Source of the DNA: RI-153 sp963752935
GTDB lineage: Bacteria > Chloroflexota > Anaerolineae > Caldilineales > Caldilineaceae
Length of the DNA: 64,000 bases
Assembly (NCBI GenBank): GCA_963752935.1
Contig: CAVWAL010000024.1
Span: forward strand, 1 to 64,000
Direction: 5' to 3'
The first letter of the stretch is position 1; each line of letters begins with the position of its first letter. Below are positions 27,151 through 36,826 of this stretch, one piece after another. Position numbers and translations under genes: made by a program. The notes beneath the pieces are model-generated. The model was not told the origin of the DNA. It saw only the letters and a program-made list of their open reading frames with translations, and searched no databases.

Positions 27151-27345
27151 CGAGTACGCCGTACCTTGATCCGTAATGGTGGTGACTTGAAGCCCCAAAG
27201 GCTTCTCAACTTCTGTTGGTTGTCATCAGGAAACATTGCAAGGCAAAGGAGGTGATATCGACGCCCTAAAATCCCACGAATTTCTATTCTCCCGACCTGA
27301 TTTTAGTCCTGTTCTAACCCCATCCATTGGAGGATAAGGAGATCT

Positions 27346-29328
27346 ATGTTGAAGAAGCTTATGCTGTTAACAAGAGTCCTTGTACTGGCGCTTGCCGTGA
27401 TGGTTTTGATGGCTTGCCAGACACCTGCTGACGTTGCTGCTCCGGCCGGGGAGAGCACAGGTAGCGGCGAAACGACGGATGCGCAGAATGTCACGATGAC
27501 AGACGTGGGCACCCCTCGCCACGAGACGCTCATCTTTCAGACCTTCGATCGCAAGTCTGCCAATCCCGATGCCATGAACCCACTGATGCAGTACGCCCAA
27601 TGGCGCGGCTTCCGTGAATTGGGATGGGGCTTCCTGTGGGAGACGGATACGGGTACCGGCGAGTCCTATCCTGAATTGGCGGCTGCTATGCCCGAAGTGC
27701 TCAATGACGAACATACCAGGTTCCGCGTTACACTCAAGGAAGGGATTTACTGGAGCGATGGCGTCGAGTTTACTACCGACGATATCATCTACACGCTGGA
27801 TACCTATTTCAAAGACAAAGACAAGCTGACGAACGGCAACATCAACCGTATCGTCAACTATGTCAAGAGCTATGAAGCCATCGACAAGTACACCTTTGAG
27901 GTGGAAACAGTCAACCCCGCCTACGATTTTCACACGGTCATGGGCGTCTACACCTGGGCTTCCCCCTTCATCCCCGTGCCCAAGCATATCTTTGAAAAAG
28001 AGGCTGATGTCAGCGCCTTCCGCAACACCTATCCTGTCACCTTGGGGCCGTATGTCGTCAAAGAGTATGATCCCAATGGCTTCTGGCAACTCTGGGAACG
28101 CCGCGAAGATTGGGAACGCTCGGCCTGGGGTTGGATGGGTGAACCGAAAGCCAAGTACGTGCTATATAAGGACTTTGGCCCTGAAGAGACTCGTGTCCTG
28201 GCCTTTGTGCAGAATCAGTACGATGTTGACACCTTTATGAGCCCCGATAGCATCAAGGGCGCGCAGCAGCGCAACGATGAAGTGACAACCTTCTCGGCCA
28301 AGATGCCTTACCACAACATGGACGATGCCTGCGGCTATGGCGTGTTGATGAACCAACAGAAGGCGCCGCTGGATCAGGCCGAAGTACGCTGGGCATTGGC
28401 GTTAGCCCTGGATATCAAAGACGTGGGCATCAATGCGTTGAGCGGTGAGTTCAAGGCGTCTCCGCTGCCCATGGTCGATACGCAGATTCTACGCCCAATC
28501 TATTTCGAGCCGTTGGTCCCGTTCTTGAATGAGTTAACCCTGGCCGATGGGTACAAGCCGTTTGAGCCGAGCTTCGCCGCTGATCTGGCAGCGAAATTGC
28601 AGGAAATGGGTATCTCTGCCGATAAACTGCCTGAGGGCGAAGAAGCGCTCTCCGAAGCCTTTGGCATCGGTTGGTGGAAGTATGACCCGGCCGAAGCGGA
28701 GAATCTGCTTAACTCGGTGGGAATCACCAAGAATGCCGACGGCATCTACACGTTGCCGGACGGCACCGTGTGGGAACTGGAACTGGTTATCCCCGGCGAC
28801 TGGAACAAAGTTATGCAGCGCGTCGGCTTCTCGATTGCCGATAGCTGGCGCAAGGCAGGTATCCAGGTGAATGCCCGTCAGGTGGATAACGCCGAGTTCG
28901 GCAACGTGCAGAATACCAATGCCTTGCTCACCACTATGCTCAACTGGACCAACTGCATCTTCACGCCGAATTACCTGAACTCATGGCACAGTATTCGCCC
29001 CGAGAACTTGATGGCAGCGGATGCATCGGAACTGATCGTGGGCAACATGTGGCGCTGGGACAACGAGACAGCGTTCGAGTTACTGGCGGAGAGTCGGGCC
29101 ATGGATCAGAGCGATCCGAAATTCCGTGAGAATGGCCGGGCTGTCTTGCAAGAATTCGTCAAGGATATGGCTTACATCAACATTATGAATATCCCGACCA
29201 CCATTCCCACCAACGAGCACTATTGGACTAACTTCCCCAAGCAGGACAACTACTACGCTGTCCCGTATTCGTGGTGGAGTTCGGCCAAGGAGATGGTTGT
29301 CAATATCGAACCGACTGGTGAGAAGTAA
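27346..29328 (+). CDS. ABC transporter substrate-binding lipoprotein (SBP family 5)
   Basis: This is a 660-residue protein with a lipoprotein signal (LVLALAVMVLMACQ) and the family 5 extracellular binding domain: RFRVTLKEGIYWSDGVEFTT, DDIIYTLDTYF, VRWALALALDIKDVGI. This family binds peptides or, in many saccharolytic thermophiles and Chloroflexota, oligosaccharides; the flanking DUF5060 genes favour a sugar ligand. It heads an operon with two permeases, two ATPases and a nucleoside-hydrolase-like gene. The start follows GGAGGATAAGGAG. Confidence 0.9.
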   Translation: MLKKLMLLTRVLVLALAVMVLMACQTPADVAAPAGESTGSGETTDAQNVTMTDVGTPRHETLIFQTFDRKSANPDAMNPLMQYAQWRGFRELGWGFLWETDTGTGESYPELAAAMPEVLNDEHTRFRVTLKEGIYWSDGVEFTTDDIIYTLDTYFKDKDKLTNGNINRIVNYVKSYEAIDKYTFEVETVNPAYDFHTVMGVYTWASPFIPVPKHIFEKEADVSAFRNTYPVTLGPYVVKEYDPNGFWQLWERREDWERSAWGWMGEPKAKYVLYKDFGPEETRVLAFVQNQYDVDTFMSPDSIKGAQQRNDEVTTFSAKMPYHNMDDACGYGVLMNQQKAPLDQAEVRWALALALDIKDVGINALSGEFKASPLPMVDTQILRPIYFEPLVPFLNELTLADGYKPFEPSFAADLAAKLQEMGISADKLPEGEEALSEAFGIGWWKYDPAEAENLLNSVGITKNADGIYTLPDGTVWELELVIPGDWNKVMQRVGFSIADSWRKAGIQVNARQVDNAEFGNVQNTNALLTTMLNWTNCIFTPNYLNSWHSIRPENLMAADASELIVGNMWRWDNETAFELLAESRAMDQSDPKFRENGRAVLQEFVKDMAYINIMNIPTTIPTNEHYWTNFPKQDNYYAVPYSWWSSAKEMVVNIEPTGEK

Positions 29329-29340
29329 GATCTCGCTCAG

Positions 29341-29369
29341 GTTGGGGCAGCCGCAAAGGCTGCCCCAAC
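29341..29369 (+). terminator. Intercistronic hairpin after the binding-protein gene
   Basis: A perfect 12-bp stem (29341-29352 with 29358-29369) encloses GCAAA and has no T-run. It is probably a partial terminator or mRNA-stabilising element that lets the binding protein be made in excess over the permeases. Confidence 0.65.
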
Positions 29370-29391
29370 TACCTGGAGAGTGGAGTCAGAT

Positions 29392-30394
29392 ATGGGATTG
29401 ATACAGTACATTACCACCAGATTAGTGGTTTACTTTCTTGTCCTTTTCATTGGGATCACCATCACCTTTTTTTTACCGCGTTTTATGCCCAGCGATCCGA
29501 TTGAAAATTACATTGCCCAGTTGCAGAATCAGGCCGGGCAAACTCTGGGCGAGGCCGAGATGGCTCAACTGCGGGCGTCGCTGTCCGAGTTGTATGGTCT
29601 GGACGGCAGCCTCTTTTCTCAATATATCGGCTACCTCAAGCGGGTCTTCTTGACCTTTGACTTCGGCCCGTCGTTTTCGTCCTTCCCTCGCCCCGTAACA
29701 GAATTTATCTTGTTGGCACTGCCGTGGACGTTAGGTCTATTGCTGATGACAACAGCCATCGCCTGGACATTGGGCAACCTGATTGGGCTACTCGCCGGGT
29801 TCTTTCACAACAACCGCACAGCAACCGTTTTAGAAGTGATCGGTGTGGTAATTTACCCGATCCCTTACTATATTTTGGCCCTGGTCTTTATTCTGGTTCT
29901 AGCCTATATCTTCCCTGTCTTCCCGCTCTCGACGACCATCCGCCCCGGCCCGATGTCGCTCGAGAAAGCAAAGTTGATCCTTTACAACTCCTTCTTGCCT
30001 GCGCTGACCCTGATTACCGCAGGCTTTGGTTGGAACATCCTCAGCATGAAATCGCTGGCCTTTTCTACCAAGGAAGAACCCTACGTCAAATTTGCGCGGC
30101 TGAAGGGTGTGCCCCCGCGACACGATTATGACCAGTTACGTCTTTCGCAATGCCTTGCTGCCCCAAGTAACAGCGCTGGCGCTCTCGATGGGGACGCTTT
30201 TCAACGGCGCGCTGTTGACAGAGATCCTCTTCTCCTATCCTGGCTTGGGTCTGTTGATGCGCTCGGCCGTGGGTAGCGGCGATTACAACATGCTTTATGG
30301 CACTATCACCATGACCATCGTCGCTGTGGCTACTGCCGCCCTGATCATCGATCTCCTCTACCCGCTTTTTGATCCTCGCATTAGGCACAGGTAA
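29392..30394 (+). CDS. ABC transporter permease, DppB type (frameshifted)
   Basis: The N-terminus MGLIQYITTRLVVYFLVLFI and the first four or five membrane segments read in one frame to about 30115; after the C-run in GTGCCCCCGCG the frame must change to continue with TIMTSYVFRNALLPQVTALAL, LTEILFSYPGLGLLMRSAV and a last membrane helix ending at 30394. Repaired, it is about 333 residues with the EAA loop, normal for DppB-type permeases. ATG 29392 follows GGAG at 6 nt; a GTG at 29380 is possible. The break is in a homopolymer and may be an error. Confidence 0.82.
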
Positions 30395-30399
30395 TCGCC

Positions 30400-31299
30400 A
30401 TGAAAACAAACCTTCGTCTCAAGCGTGATCAGACTGTGGCTGTTGTGCGTAAATCCAACAAAGACCGCAGACGGCTGCAGCTCAATCTGCGCCTCAAATT
30501 GGGGATCATCATCCTGGTTATCTTCACGGTTGGGAGCTTTACGCTGCCCTTTTTCACTGATGTAAATCCTTCACAGCAAGGTACTTACTTTAAGAATCTG
30601 CCTGCAAGCGGGCAACATCTATTGGGTACCAACTCGCAGGGGCAGGACATCTTCTGGTTCCTGGTCTATGCGATTCGTAACTCGTTGATGTTGGGGGTGG
30701 CGGTGAGCATTTGCGTCACTATCATCGCTACATTGGTCGGGTTGAGCGCCGGTTATATTGGCGGTTGGTATGAGCGCGTTGTCATGCTCATCACCGATTC
30801 ATTCATCACCATCCCGGTCTTTCCGATTTTGATCGTGTTGGGAGGGCTGGTGCGTGGGCGCACCTCGTTCTGGGTGGTAGGCTTGCTCCTGGTCGTCTTC
30901 GGTTGGGCCTGGGGCGCACGCACGGTGCGATCTATGGCCCTTTCCATCCGCGAGCGCGAGTTCATCAACATGGCGCGTTTTTCTGGAGCGGGCACCATGG
31001 AAATCATCCTCAAGGAAGTATTTCCCTATGTCTACGCCTACATGGTGGTGGGCTTTATCAACACCATTCTCTTCGCCATTAATACCGAAGCTGCGCTGGC
31101 TGTGATCGGCCTTTCCAAGGTGGAGGTGCCCACCTTGGGATCGATTATCTTCTGGGCGCTCAACTACAATGCCATGTTTATTGGTCAATACACCTGGATT
31201 GTGGCGCCGGTCGTGGCCACGGTGTTGCTCTTCCTGGGCCTATTCCTTACCTCTACAGGGTACAACGAAATGTTCGCAGCCAGACGAGGACATTCATGA
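30400..31299 (+). CDS. ABC transporter permease, DppC type
   Basis: This 299-residue inner-membrane protein has an N-terminal cytoplasmic tail, one helix, a short outer loop containing HLLGTNSQGQDIFWFLVYAI (typical of DppC/OppC), then five further helices with the ATPase-contact EAA loop EFINMARFSGAGTMEIILKE. It pairs with the preceding permease (5-nt gap) and overlaps the next ATPase gene by 4 bp. Confidence 0.9.
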   Translation: MKTNLRLKRDQTVAVVRKSNKDRRRLQLNLRLKLGIIILVIFTVGSFTLPFFTDVNPSQQGTYFKNLPASGQHLLGTNSQGQDIFWFLVYAIRNSLMLGVAVSICVTIIATLVGLSAGYIGGWYERVVMLITDSFITIPVFPILIVLGGLVRGRTSFWVVGLLLVVFGWAWGARTVRSMALSIREREFINMARFSGAGTMEIILKEVFPYVYAYMVVGFINTILFAINTEAALAVIGLSKVEVPTLGSIIFWALNYNAMFIGQYTWIVAPVVATVLLFLGLFLTSTGYNEMFAARRGHS

Positions 31300-32252
31300 T
31301 CAAGCTGAACAATATCGTCGCTACCTATACCACTGTCCGCGGCCAGGTGAACGCCGTCGACGGCGTCGATTTGGAAATCCCTGCGGGCACAATCCTGGGC
31401 ATTGCCGGCGAATCGGGCTGTGGGAAAACGACGCTGCTCAAAGTGCTTTACGGTGATGTCTCCTATCCCCTTTCGCTCGTCATCGGGCCATGTGGATTAC
31501 GGCATCAAAGACGTTAGAGGGCAGGAGATCACGACCAAGAACATCCGTGACTACTGGTTTCGGCGCATCTCCTACATTCCGCAGAGTTCCATGAGTTCGC
31601 TCAACCCCGTGATCCGCATCCGCAAGCAATTTGTAGATTTTCTCCCCTCCGATCAGGATAAAGCGCAGGTGCTGGACGAAGTGCGAGCGTACATCCGCCA
31701 GTTGGATCTGCCGTCCGAAGCCCTAGATGCCTATCCACACCAGCTCTCCGGCGGCATGCGCCAGCGCATTATGGTGGCGATGGCTACCTTCTTTCAACCC
31801 GATATCATCCTGGCCGACGAGCCTACTACCGCCCTGGACGTGGTGGTGCAGAAGGGGATCCTGTTGCTGTTGATGGAGTTGCAAGAGCAGATGCAGAACA
31901 CGATTTTCTTTGTTTCACACGATATGGGCGTTCATTATCAGATTACGCACAAGATGATGATCATGTACACGGCCAGGGCTGTGGAGTATGGGGATTCAGA
32001 AGCGGTCTTCGTAGCAGCCATTGCATCCTTACACGAAGCTGTTGGTCGAGTCTCTGCCTACGATTGGCGATGCGCATATACGCGCAGGGGGTGGCAGGCC
32101 GTCCGCCCAGTTTGTGGGAGGATTTGCGCGGTTGCCGCTTTGCACCACGCTGTCCACTGGCCACTGATCTCTGCCGATCCATGGACCCGGCGCTGATCGA
32201 GTACAAACCGGGCCACTTCGCCGCCTGTCATTACGCTGAACAGAACCTGTAG
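31296..32252 (+). pseudogene. ABC transporter ATP-binding protein, DppD type, with three frameshifts
   Basis: Walker A (GIAGESGCGKTTLLKVL) is in the first frame to about 31482, where GGGCCATG holds an extra base. The second frame carries IPQSSMSSLNPVI, the signature LSGGMRQRIMVAMA, Walker B ILADEPTTALD and the H loop VSHDMG. Near 32018 the frame changes again for the peptide LHPYTKLLVESLPTIGDAHI, and once more at the G-run near 32083 for the cysteine-bearing C-terminal GCRFAPRCPLA. With all shifts repaired it is a full-length partner of the next ATPase. Either the gene is dead or this stretch was poorly sequenced. Confidence 0.82.
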
Positions 32253-32267
32253 CGGAAATCGAGCCTT

Positions 32268-33230
32268 ATGAAGACGATCCTAAAAACAGAGAATTTGCAC
32301 AAGGTCTACAAGCTGGGCAACCTCATGCGCCGGATCACCATCAACGCCTTGGATGAGGTCAACCTCACTGTACAAAGCGAGGAACCGGTGATCATCAGCC
32401 TTGTGGGCGAATCGGGCAGCGGTAAAACCACGCTGGCTAAGGTGATCCTGCGCCTGGTAGAGCCGACGAGTGGCCGTGCTGTGATCTACGATCGGGTGGT
32501 AGCCGGTCGTGGCGTCAAACAGCAGAAGCAAGAATTTCTGAGTGCCGTGCAGCCTATCTTCCAGAACCCGTTCGAGGCGTTTAGCAGCTATCGTACAGTC
32601 GATTCCTATCTTCAGACAACGGCCCAACGTGTCAACAGTCTTAGCGCAACAGATTCAATCGACGCTATGCAGACTGCTCTGGGTTCAGTCGGGTTAAAAT
32701 ATGTAGATGTGCGCGGAAAGTACCCGAACCAGTTTTCCGGCGGTGAACTCCAGCGCGTCTCCATCGCCCGCGCCCTTATCCCGCGGCCAGAGATCATCAT
32801 CGCCGATGAGCCAGTAAGCATGATCGATGCCTCATTGCGTATGAACATCATCAACCTTTTCCTCGAACTCAAGGAGAAGTACAAAACCAGTTTCCTGTAT
32901 ATTACGCATGATCTGGCCACCGCCTATTACATCAGCGACTACATCGCCGTCATGTATCGGGGTACGATCGTGGAGTTTGGCGCCGCTAAGGGCGTGCTGA
33001 CCAATCCACAGCATCCCTATACGCAACTGCTGCTCGATTCGATCCCGGATGTAACGCGTAAATGGGACCGCATACAGTTCGCGATGTCAGACATTGAGAC
33101 CAAAGAGTATCGGTTTGAGGGCTGCAAGTTCCGCAACCGGTGTCCGCTGGCCGAAGATATTTGTACCCATCAACGCCCTCCTGCCATCCGCAAGGAGGAT
33201 GGTCGCGACGTCTACTGCCATTTCGCTTGA
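32268..33230 (+). CDS. ABC transporter ATP-binding protein, DppF type
   Basis: This 320-residue protein has Walker A SLVGESGSGKTTLAKVI, Q loop VQPIFQNPFEAFSSYRTV, signature QFSGGELQRVSIARAL, Walker B IIIADEPVSMIDAS and the H loop YITHDLATAY. The C-terminal oligopeptide-transporter tail with GCKFRNRCPLAEDIC may hold an Fe-S cluster, as in other DppD/F proteins. It is intact, unlike its partner ATPase just upstream. Confidence 0.9.
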   Translation: MKTILKTENLHKVYKLGNLMRRITINALDEVNLTVQSEEPVIISLVGESGSGKTTLAKVILRLVEPTSGRAVIYDRVVAGRGVKQQKQEFLSAVQPIFQNPFEAFSSYRTVDSYLQTTAQRVNSLSATDSIDAMQTALGSVGLKYVDVRGKYPNQFSGGELQRVSIARALIPRPEIIIADEPVSMIDASLRMNIINLFLELKEKYKTSFLYITHDLATAYYISDYIAVMYRGTIVEFGAAKGVLTNPQHPYTQLLLDSIPDVTRKWDRIQFAMSDIETKEYRFEGCKFRNRCPLAEDICTHQRPPAIRKEDGRDVYCHFA

Positions 33231-33297
33231 AATTCCCTCATCTTTTGGGTTGGTTTTTGGTCTCGCTATGCAATAACAAACGATAGGAGTGTACCCG

Positions 33298-34209
33298 GTG
33301 AGCGACTTTACGGTTTTCGATGTATCCTTCCCGCCTGAGGTCAAGCAGCGCGTCATTATCAACACAGACGCCAAAAACGAAGCAGACGACCAATACGCGA
33401 TCGTACACGCTGTGCTGACGCCGTCTTTCCAACTTCATGGCATCGTTCCGGCCCATTTTGGAACGGGCAAGTCGGCCACGAGTATGCAGGATAGTTACGA
33501 CGAGACCATGCTACTCTTGCGCCTTATGGGTCTGGAAGAAGAGGTCCGGGTTGAAGCCGGCGCCACCCATGCCATGCCGGATGAATCGACGCCCGTCGAC
33601 TCACCCGGCGCCCAGATGATCATTGAGGCAGCTATGGCGGACGATGATAGGCCGCTTCACGTCGCCTTCTACGGGCCGCTTACCGATATGGCTTCTGCGC
33701 TCCTACTTGAGCCTAAGATCCAAGATCGGGGCGTTCGCGTGATCTGGATCGGAGGAGGCGCCTGGCCGAACGGTGGCCGGGAATATAATCTCTCAAACGA
33801 CATTCATGCCGCCAATGTCGTAATGAAGTCGAGCCTGGAGGTGTGGCAAGTGCCCAGAAGCACCTACCGCACTATGGGTGTTTCCTACGCCGAGTTGATC
33901 GAGAAAATGTATACGCAGGGCGCGATTGGTAAGTACCTGATCGATCAGCTTTTGGAGCATAACGCCAAGACCCGTCCGGAGATGGAATATCGCTCTTTGG
34001 GCGATTCCCCCTGCATCGGCCTTATCATGGATCCCGAGTGCGGCCAGTGGACGTGGCGGCCGGCGCCGACATTCGACCAGCAGATGCACTATCTCCACAC
34101 TGGGCAGTATCGCCCGATTCGCGTCTACGATAACGTAAATACACGCTTCATCCACGAGGACCTTTTCGCTAAGCTCGCGCAGTTCATCCGCCGTGGATCA
34201 CGGCTCTAG
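33298..34209 (+). CDS. Nucleoside-hydrolase-like protein
   Basis: This is a 303-residue protein of the inosine-uridine nucleoside hydrolase superfamily. The N-terminal calcium-binding motif appears as VIINTDAKNEADDQYAIVHA, closer to the DUF1593-like branch (NExDD) than to classical DTDxGxDD enzymes; later HVAFYGPLTDMASAL and IGGGAWPNGGREYNLSNDIHAA supply the remaining ligands. It would cleave an N- or O-glycosidic bond of a ribosyl-like sugar. GTG 33298 follows AGGAG at 10 nt. Its place at the end of an oligosaccharide-type importer operon suggests it acts on imported glycosides. Confidence 0.8.
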   Translation: MSDFTVFDVSFPPEVKQRVIINTDAKNEADDQYAIVHAVLTPSFQLHGIVPAHFGTGKSATSMQDSYDETMLLLRLMGLEEEVRVEAGATHAMPDESTPVDSPGAQMIIEAAMADDDRPLHVAFYGPLTDMASALLLEPKIQDRGVRVIWIGGGAWPNGGREYNLSNDIHAANVVMKSSLEVWQVPRSTYRTMGVSYAELIEKMYTQGAIGKYLIDQLLEHNAKTRPEMEYRSLGDSPCIGLIMDPECGQWTWRPAPTFDQQMHYLHTGQYRPIRVYDNVNTRFIHEDLFAKLAQFIRRGSRL

Positions 34210-34254
34210 TGAGGCAAGCTAACTTAAGGTGCACGATTTCGCACTTTCGTAACA

Positions 34255-34286
34255 GTTCAGCCTCAGGCGCGCGCCTGAGGCTGAAC
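34255..34286. repeat. Perfect 32-bp palindrome downstream of the ABC operon
   Basis: GTTCAGCCTCAGGCGC at 34255-34270 is followed without spacer by its exact reverse complement (34271-34286). It follows the stop of the nucleoside-hydrolase-like gene and probably forms a terminator-like hairpin, though no T-run follows. Confidence 0.7.
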
Positions 34287-34351
34287 GTCAGAAGGACGGT
34301 GACACACCAAAGTAGGAACAGCAAATCTATCACAAAGTGACAACCATTCCA

Positions 34352-35887
34352 ATGACACACAATCAGACTGTCGAACAGTGGGGGATCTTCGAGATTTCCC
34401 TGAATGGCCCCACTGAGGGGAATCCTTATCTCGACGTTGAATTTTCTGCCCGTTTTCAATGTGGGGATCGAACCGTAGAGCCGGACGGCTTCTACGACGG
34501 CGATGGCATCTACCGGGTGCGGCTGATGCCCGACGTCAGCGGCGAGTGGCGCTACACCACGCACAGCAATCGCCAGGAACTCGACGGCCAGAGCGGGCAG
34601 TTTCACTTGCGTCGAACCCTCTGCAGGGCAACCACGGGCCGGTGCGCGTCCACAACACCTTCCACTTTGCCTATGCCGACGGCACACCCTACATCTCGGT
34701 GGGGACAACCTGCTATGCCTGGATTCACCAGACCGAGGAACTCGAGGAGCAGACGCTGGAGACGCTGAAGACGGCGCCCTTCAACAAGATGCGCATGTGC
34801 GTCTTCCCCAAACATTACTCCATACAATCAGAAACGAGCCGCCATATCTATCCCTTCCTGTGAGGGCGAGGGCGGCCGGCGCGATTTCAGCTCGCCCCAA
34901 CCCCGAAGCCTTCCGCCATTTGGAGCGGCGCGTCCTCGATCTGCAACGATCTGGGCATCGAAGCCGACATCATCATCTTCCACCCCTACGACCACTGGGG
35001 CTATTGCCACGATGACGTCTGATGAAAACCGCCGCTATCTGCGTTACTTGCTGGCGCGGCTTGCCGCCTTCCGCAACGTCTGGTGGTCAATGGCCAACGA
35101 GTACGATTTCATGCTCAAAAGAATTCCCCTGGAGCAGTGGGATCGAACTCTTCCAGAACCGTGGCAGGACGCGATCCATATCGGCACCTGCGCTCAATCC
35201 ACCAGGGCCCATTTCGATTACGATCACACCAAGCCCTGGGTCACCCACGCCTCCGTGCAAAAATGGGATCGTACGCGCGGTCGCGCGAGTGGCGCGCAGC
35301 AGTATCAGAAAGCCGGTGGTCGAACGATGAACGCCGAGTACGAAGGCAACATCCGCAGAGCTTGGGGCAACATCTCGGCACAGGAACTGGTCAACCGTTT
35401 CTGGATCAGCCTTCGTCGACGGCGCCTACGCCGGCCACGGTGAAACCTACCTCCACCCCGAGGACATTCTCTGGTGGTCAAAGGGCGGCGTGCTGCACGG
35501 CGAAAGCGCGCCGCGTATCGCTTTCCTGCGCCAGATCCTCGAAGCGAACGTCACCGCCGGCTCGACGCGCTCACACTGATCACCCCCAGGTGCGAAGGCT
35601 CTCTGGATCTAGGAAACTATCGCATACTTCGGGCAGCAGCAACGGCGCACTATCAGCCTGATTTACTGCGGACACCCGCATCAAGCCCAAAATCATGGAC
35701 GCCTGGGAGATGACGCTCACGCCGGTAAAGTGGCACGCTACACGGTACGATCCTGATTGGATCTACCTGGGCAAGCCTTGCATCGCCATGCAGCCGCCGT
35801 CTGGGCATTTGAACATTTGAGGGCAAACAGATGATCGACTTGCCGGGCAAACCGTATATGGCGCTACGGATTCAAGGCGTCGCCTAG
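34352..35887 (+). pseudogene. Decayed second copy of the DUF5060 hydrolase
   Basis: The first 80 codons (VEQWGIFEISLNGPTEGNPY) closely follow the intact gene at 25424, with almost identical DNA in the DGFYDGDGIYRVRLMPDVSG region. After about 34600 the frame is broken repeatedly (near 34600, 34820, 34861, 34945, 35005 and several places downstream), yet the order of motifs is kept: TLKTAPFNKMRMCVFPKHY, RNVWWSMANEYDFM, EYEGNIRRAWGNISAQELVN, GHGETYLHPEDILWWSKGG. Two versions of the C-terminal LPGKP motif occur (about 35765 and 35838), so the tail may be chimeric. It cannot encode a working enzyme as written. Confidence 0.85.
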
Positions 35888-35910
35888 CAGGATGCCTCTT
35901 GTATAGAGCT

Positions 35911-35946
35911 AAGCAAAGGACCGGCAGTACTGCCGGTCCTTTGCTT
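35911..35946. terminator. Strong hairpin terminator
   Basis: AAGCAAAGGACCGGCAG (35911-35927) pairs perfectly with 35930-35946, followed by a T-rich stretch. It insulates the decayed hydrolase from the regulator promoter. Confidence 0.8.
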
Positions 35947-35962
35947 GTATCTGCGCTTTTGT

Positions 35963-36015
35963 TTGACATCCCCTTTGATTTTCATTATGCTCAGAGGAAT
36001 GTGGCATACCACATT
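35963..36015 (+). promoter_or_regulatory. Promoter plus FadR-type operator, copy 1
   Basis: TTGACA (35963-35968), a 17-bp spacer and TATGCT (35986-35991) are followed after 6 nt by the 18-bp site AATGTGGCATACCACATT (35998-36015), whose 7-bp arms are perfect. The same promoter and operator with the same spacing occur at 41175-41227. The site precedes the FadR-type regulator gene at 36075, so autoregulation is likely; GntR/FadR regulators commonly bind TGG-TA-CCA-type palindromes. Confidence 0.85.
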
Positions 36016-36074
36016 TCGCTTCTTCACCTGGCTCCGCCCGCCGGATCGCTTGATCCGCCCATCCTCACGAACAG

Positions 36075-36821
36075 ATGGATATGACCGAATCAACCACGCT
36101 CTTTCAACCGTTGCAACGCCACTCGACGCTCGCCAGCCGCGTGACCCGTCAACTGGAGACGATGATCCTGGAAAATCATCTGCAACCGGGCGAGCGGCTG
36201 CCCTCGGAGCGGGAACTGGCCACAGAATTGGGGGTCAGTCGCACAGTCATTCGCGAAGCCGTGCGCGCCCTGGTTGCCAGGAGTCTGCTCGAGGTGAAGC
36301 CGGGCAGCGGTACGCTGGTCCGCCGACCGTCTATGGACTCACTGGCGCGTTCGATGAACTCGCTTCTACGCGTGGGGCAGGCGCAGGTAGACTACGAAAA
36401 GGTGCACGAAGTGCGGCGCACCCTCGAAGTGGAGATTGCCGGGTTAGCCGCCGAACGCCGCACCGATGAGGATCTCGCCCACATTGATCAGTTCCTGGCC
36501 GGCGCCCCTGCCACCTGGGGCGACCGTGATCACTTCGCTCAGCACGATCTGGCCTTTCACAACGCCCTGGCGCAGGCCGCGCACAATGAACTGTTTCTCT
36601 TTGTACTGAATTCGCTGGCCGATATCATGCTGGAAGTGCGACGCATCGCCTTCGGCGTGCCGGGGTTACCCCAACAAGCCCAAACCTTGCACCACGCCAT
36701 CGTCGAAGCTATCCGCGAAGGAGACGTTCAGCGTGCCCAGCAAGCCATGCACGAAGATCTGCTTTACGCCGAAGAGAACCTGCGTATGGCGTTGGCGGTG
36801 AAGGAAGAAATCGAGGAGTAA
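36075..36821 (+). CDS. GntR-family regulator, FadR (FCD) subfamily
   Basis: This is a 248-residue regulator. The winged helix at about 15-80 contains LQPGERLPSERELATELGVS and RTVIREAVRALVARSLLEVK; the C-terminal all-helical FCD domain shows the metal/ligand-binding pattern with Asp and three His (FAQHDLAFHNALAQAAHNEL, LHHAIVEAIREGD). FCD regulators respond to organic or sugar acids. It heads a unit with a dehydrogenase and an epimerase-like gene, and an identical operator is found before the 41.4-48.2 kb operon, so it probably controls both. The ATG at 36075 lacks a clear ribosome-binding site; ATG 36081 is an alternative. Confidence 0.9.
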   Translation: MDMTESTTLFQPLQRHSTLASRVTRQLETMILENHLQPGERLPSERELATELGVSRTVIREAVRALVARSLLEVKPGSGTLVRRPSMDSLARSMNSLLRVGQAQVDYEKVHEVRRTLEVEIAGLAAERRTDEDLAHIDQFLAGAPATWGDRDHFAQHDLAFHNALAQAAHNELFLFVLNSLADIMLEVRRIAFGVPGLPQQAQTLHHAIVEAIREGDVQRAQQAMHEDLLYAEENLRMALAVKEEIEE

Positions 36822-36826
36822 GAGAG

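Noticed and set aside
27028..27255. 75-codon open frame in the ABC operon leader
   Set aside because: No ribosome-binding site at the start, odd composition, and it overlaps a hairpin with T-rich tail; better read as an untranslated leader.
34352..35887. Two or three separate small genes in the decayed hydrolase region
   Set aside because: The pieces follow the order of one intact paralogue at 25424-26860, so they are fragments of one pseudogene.
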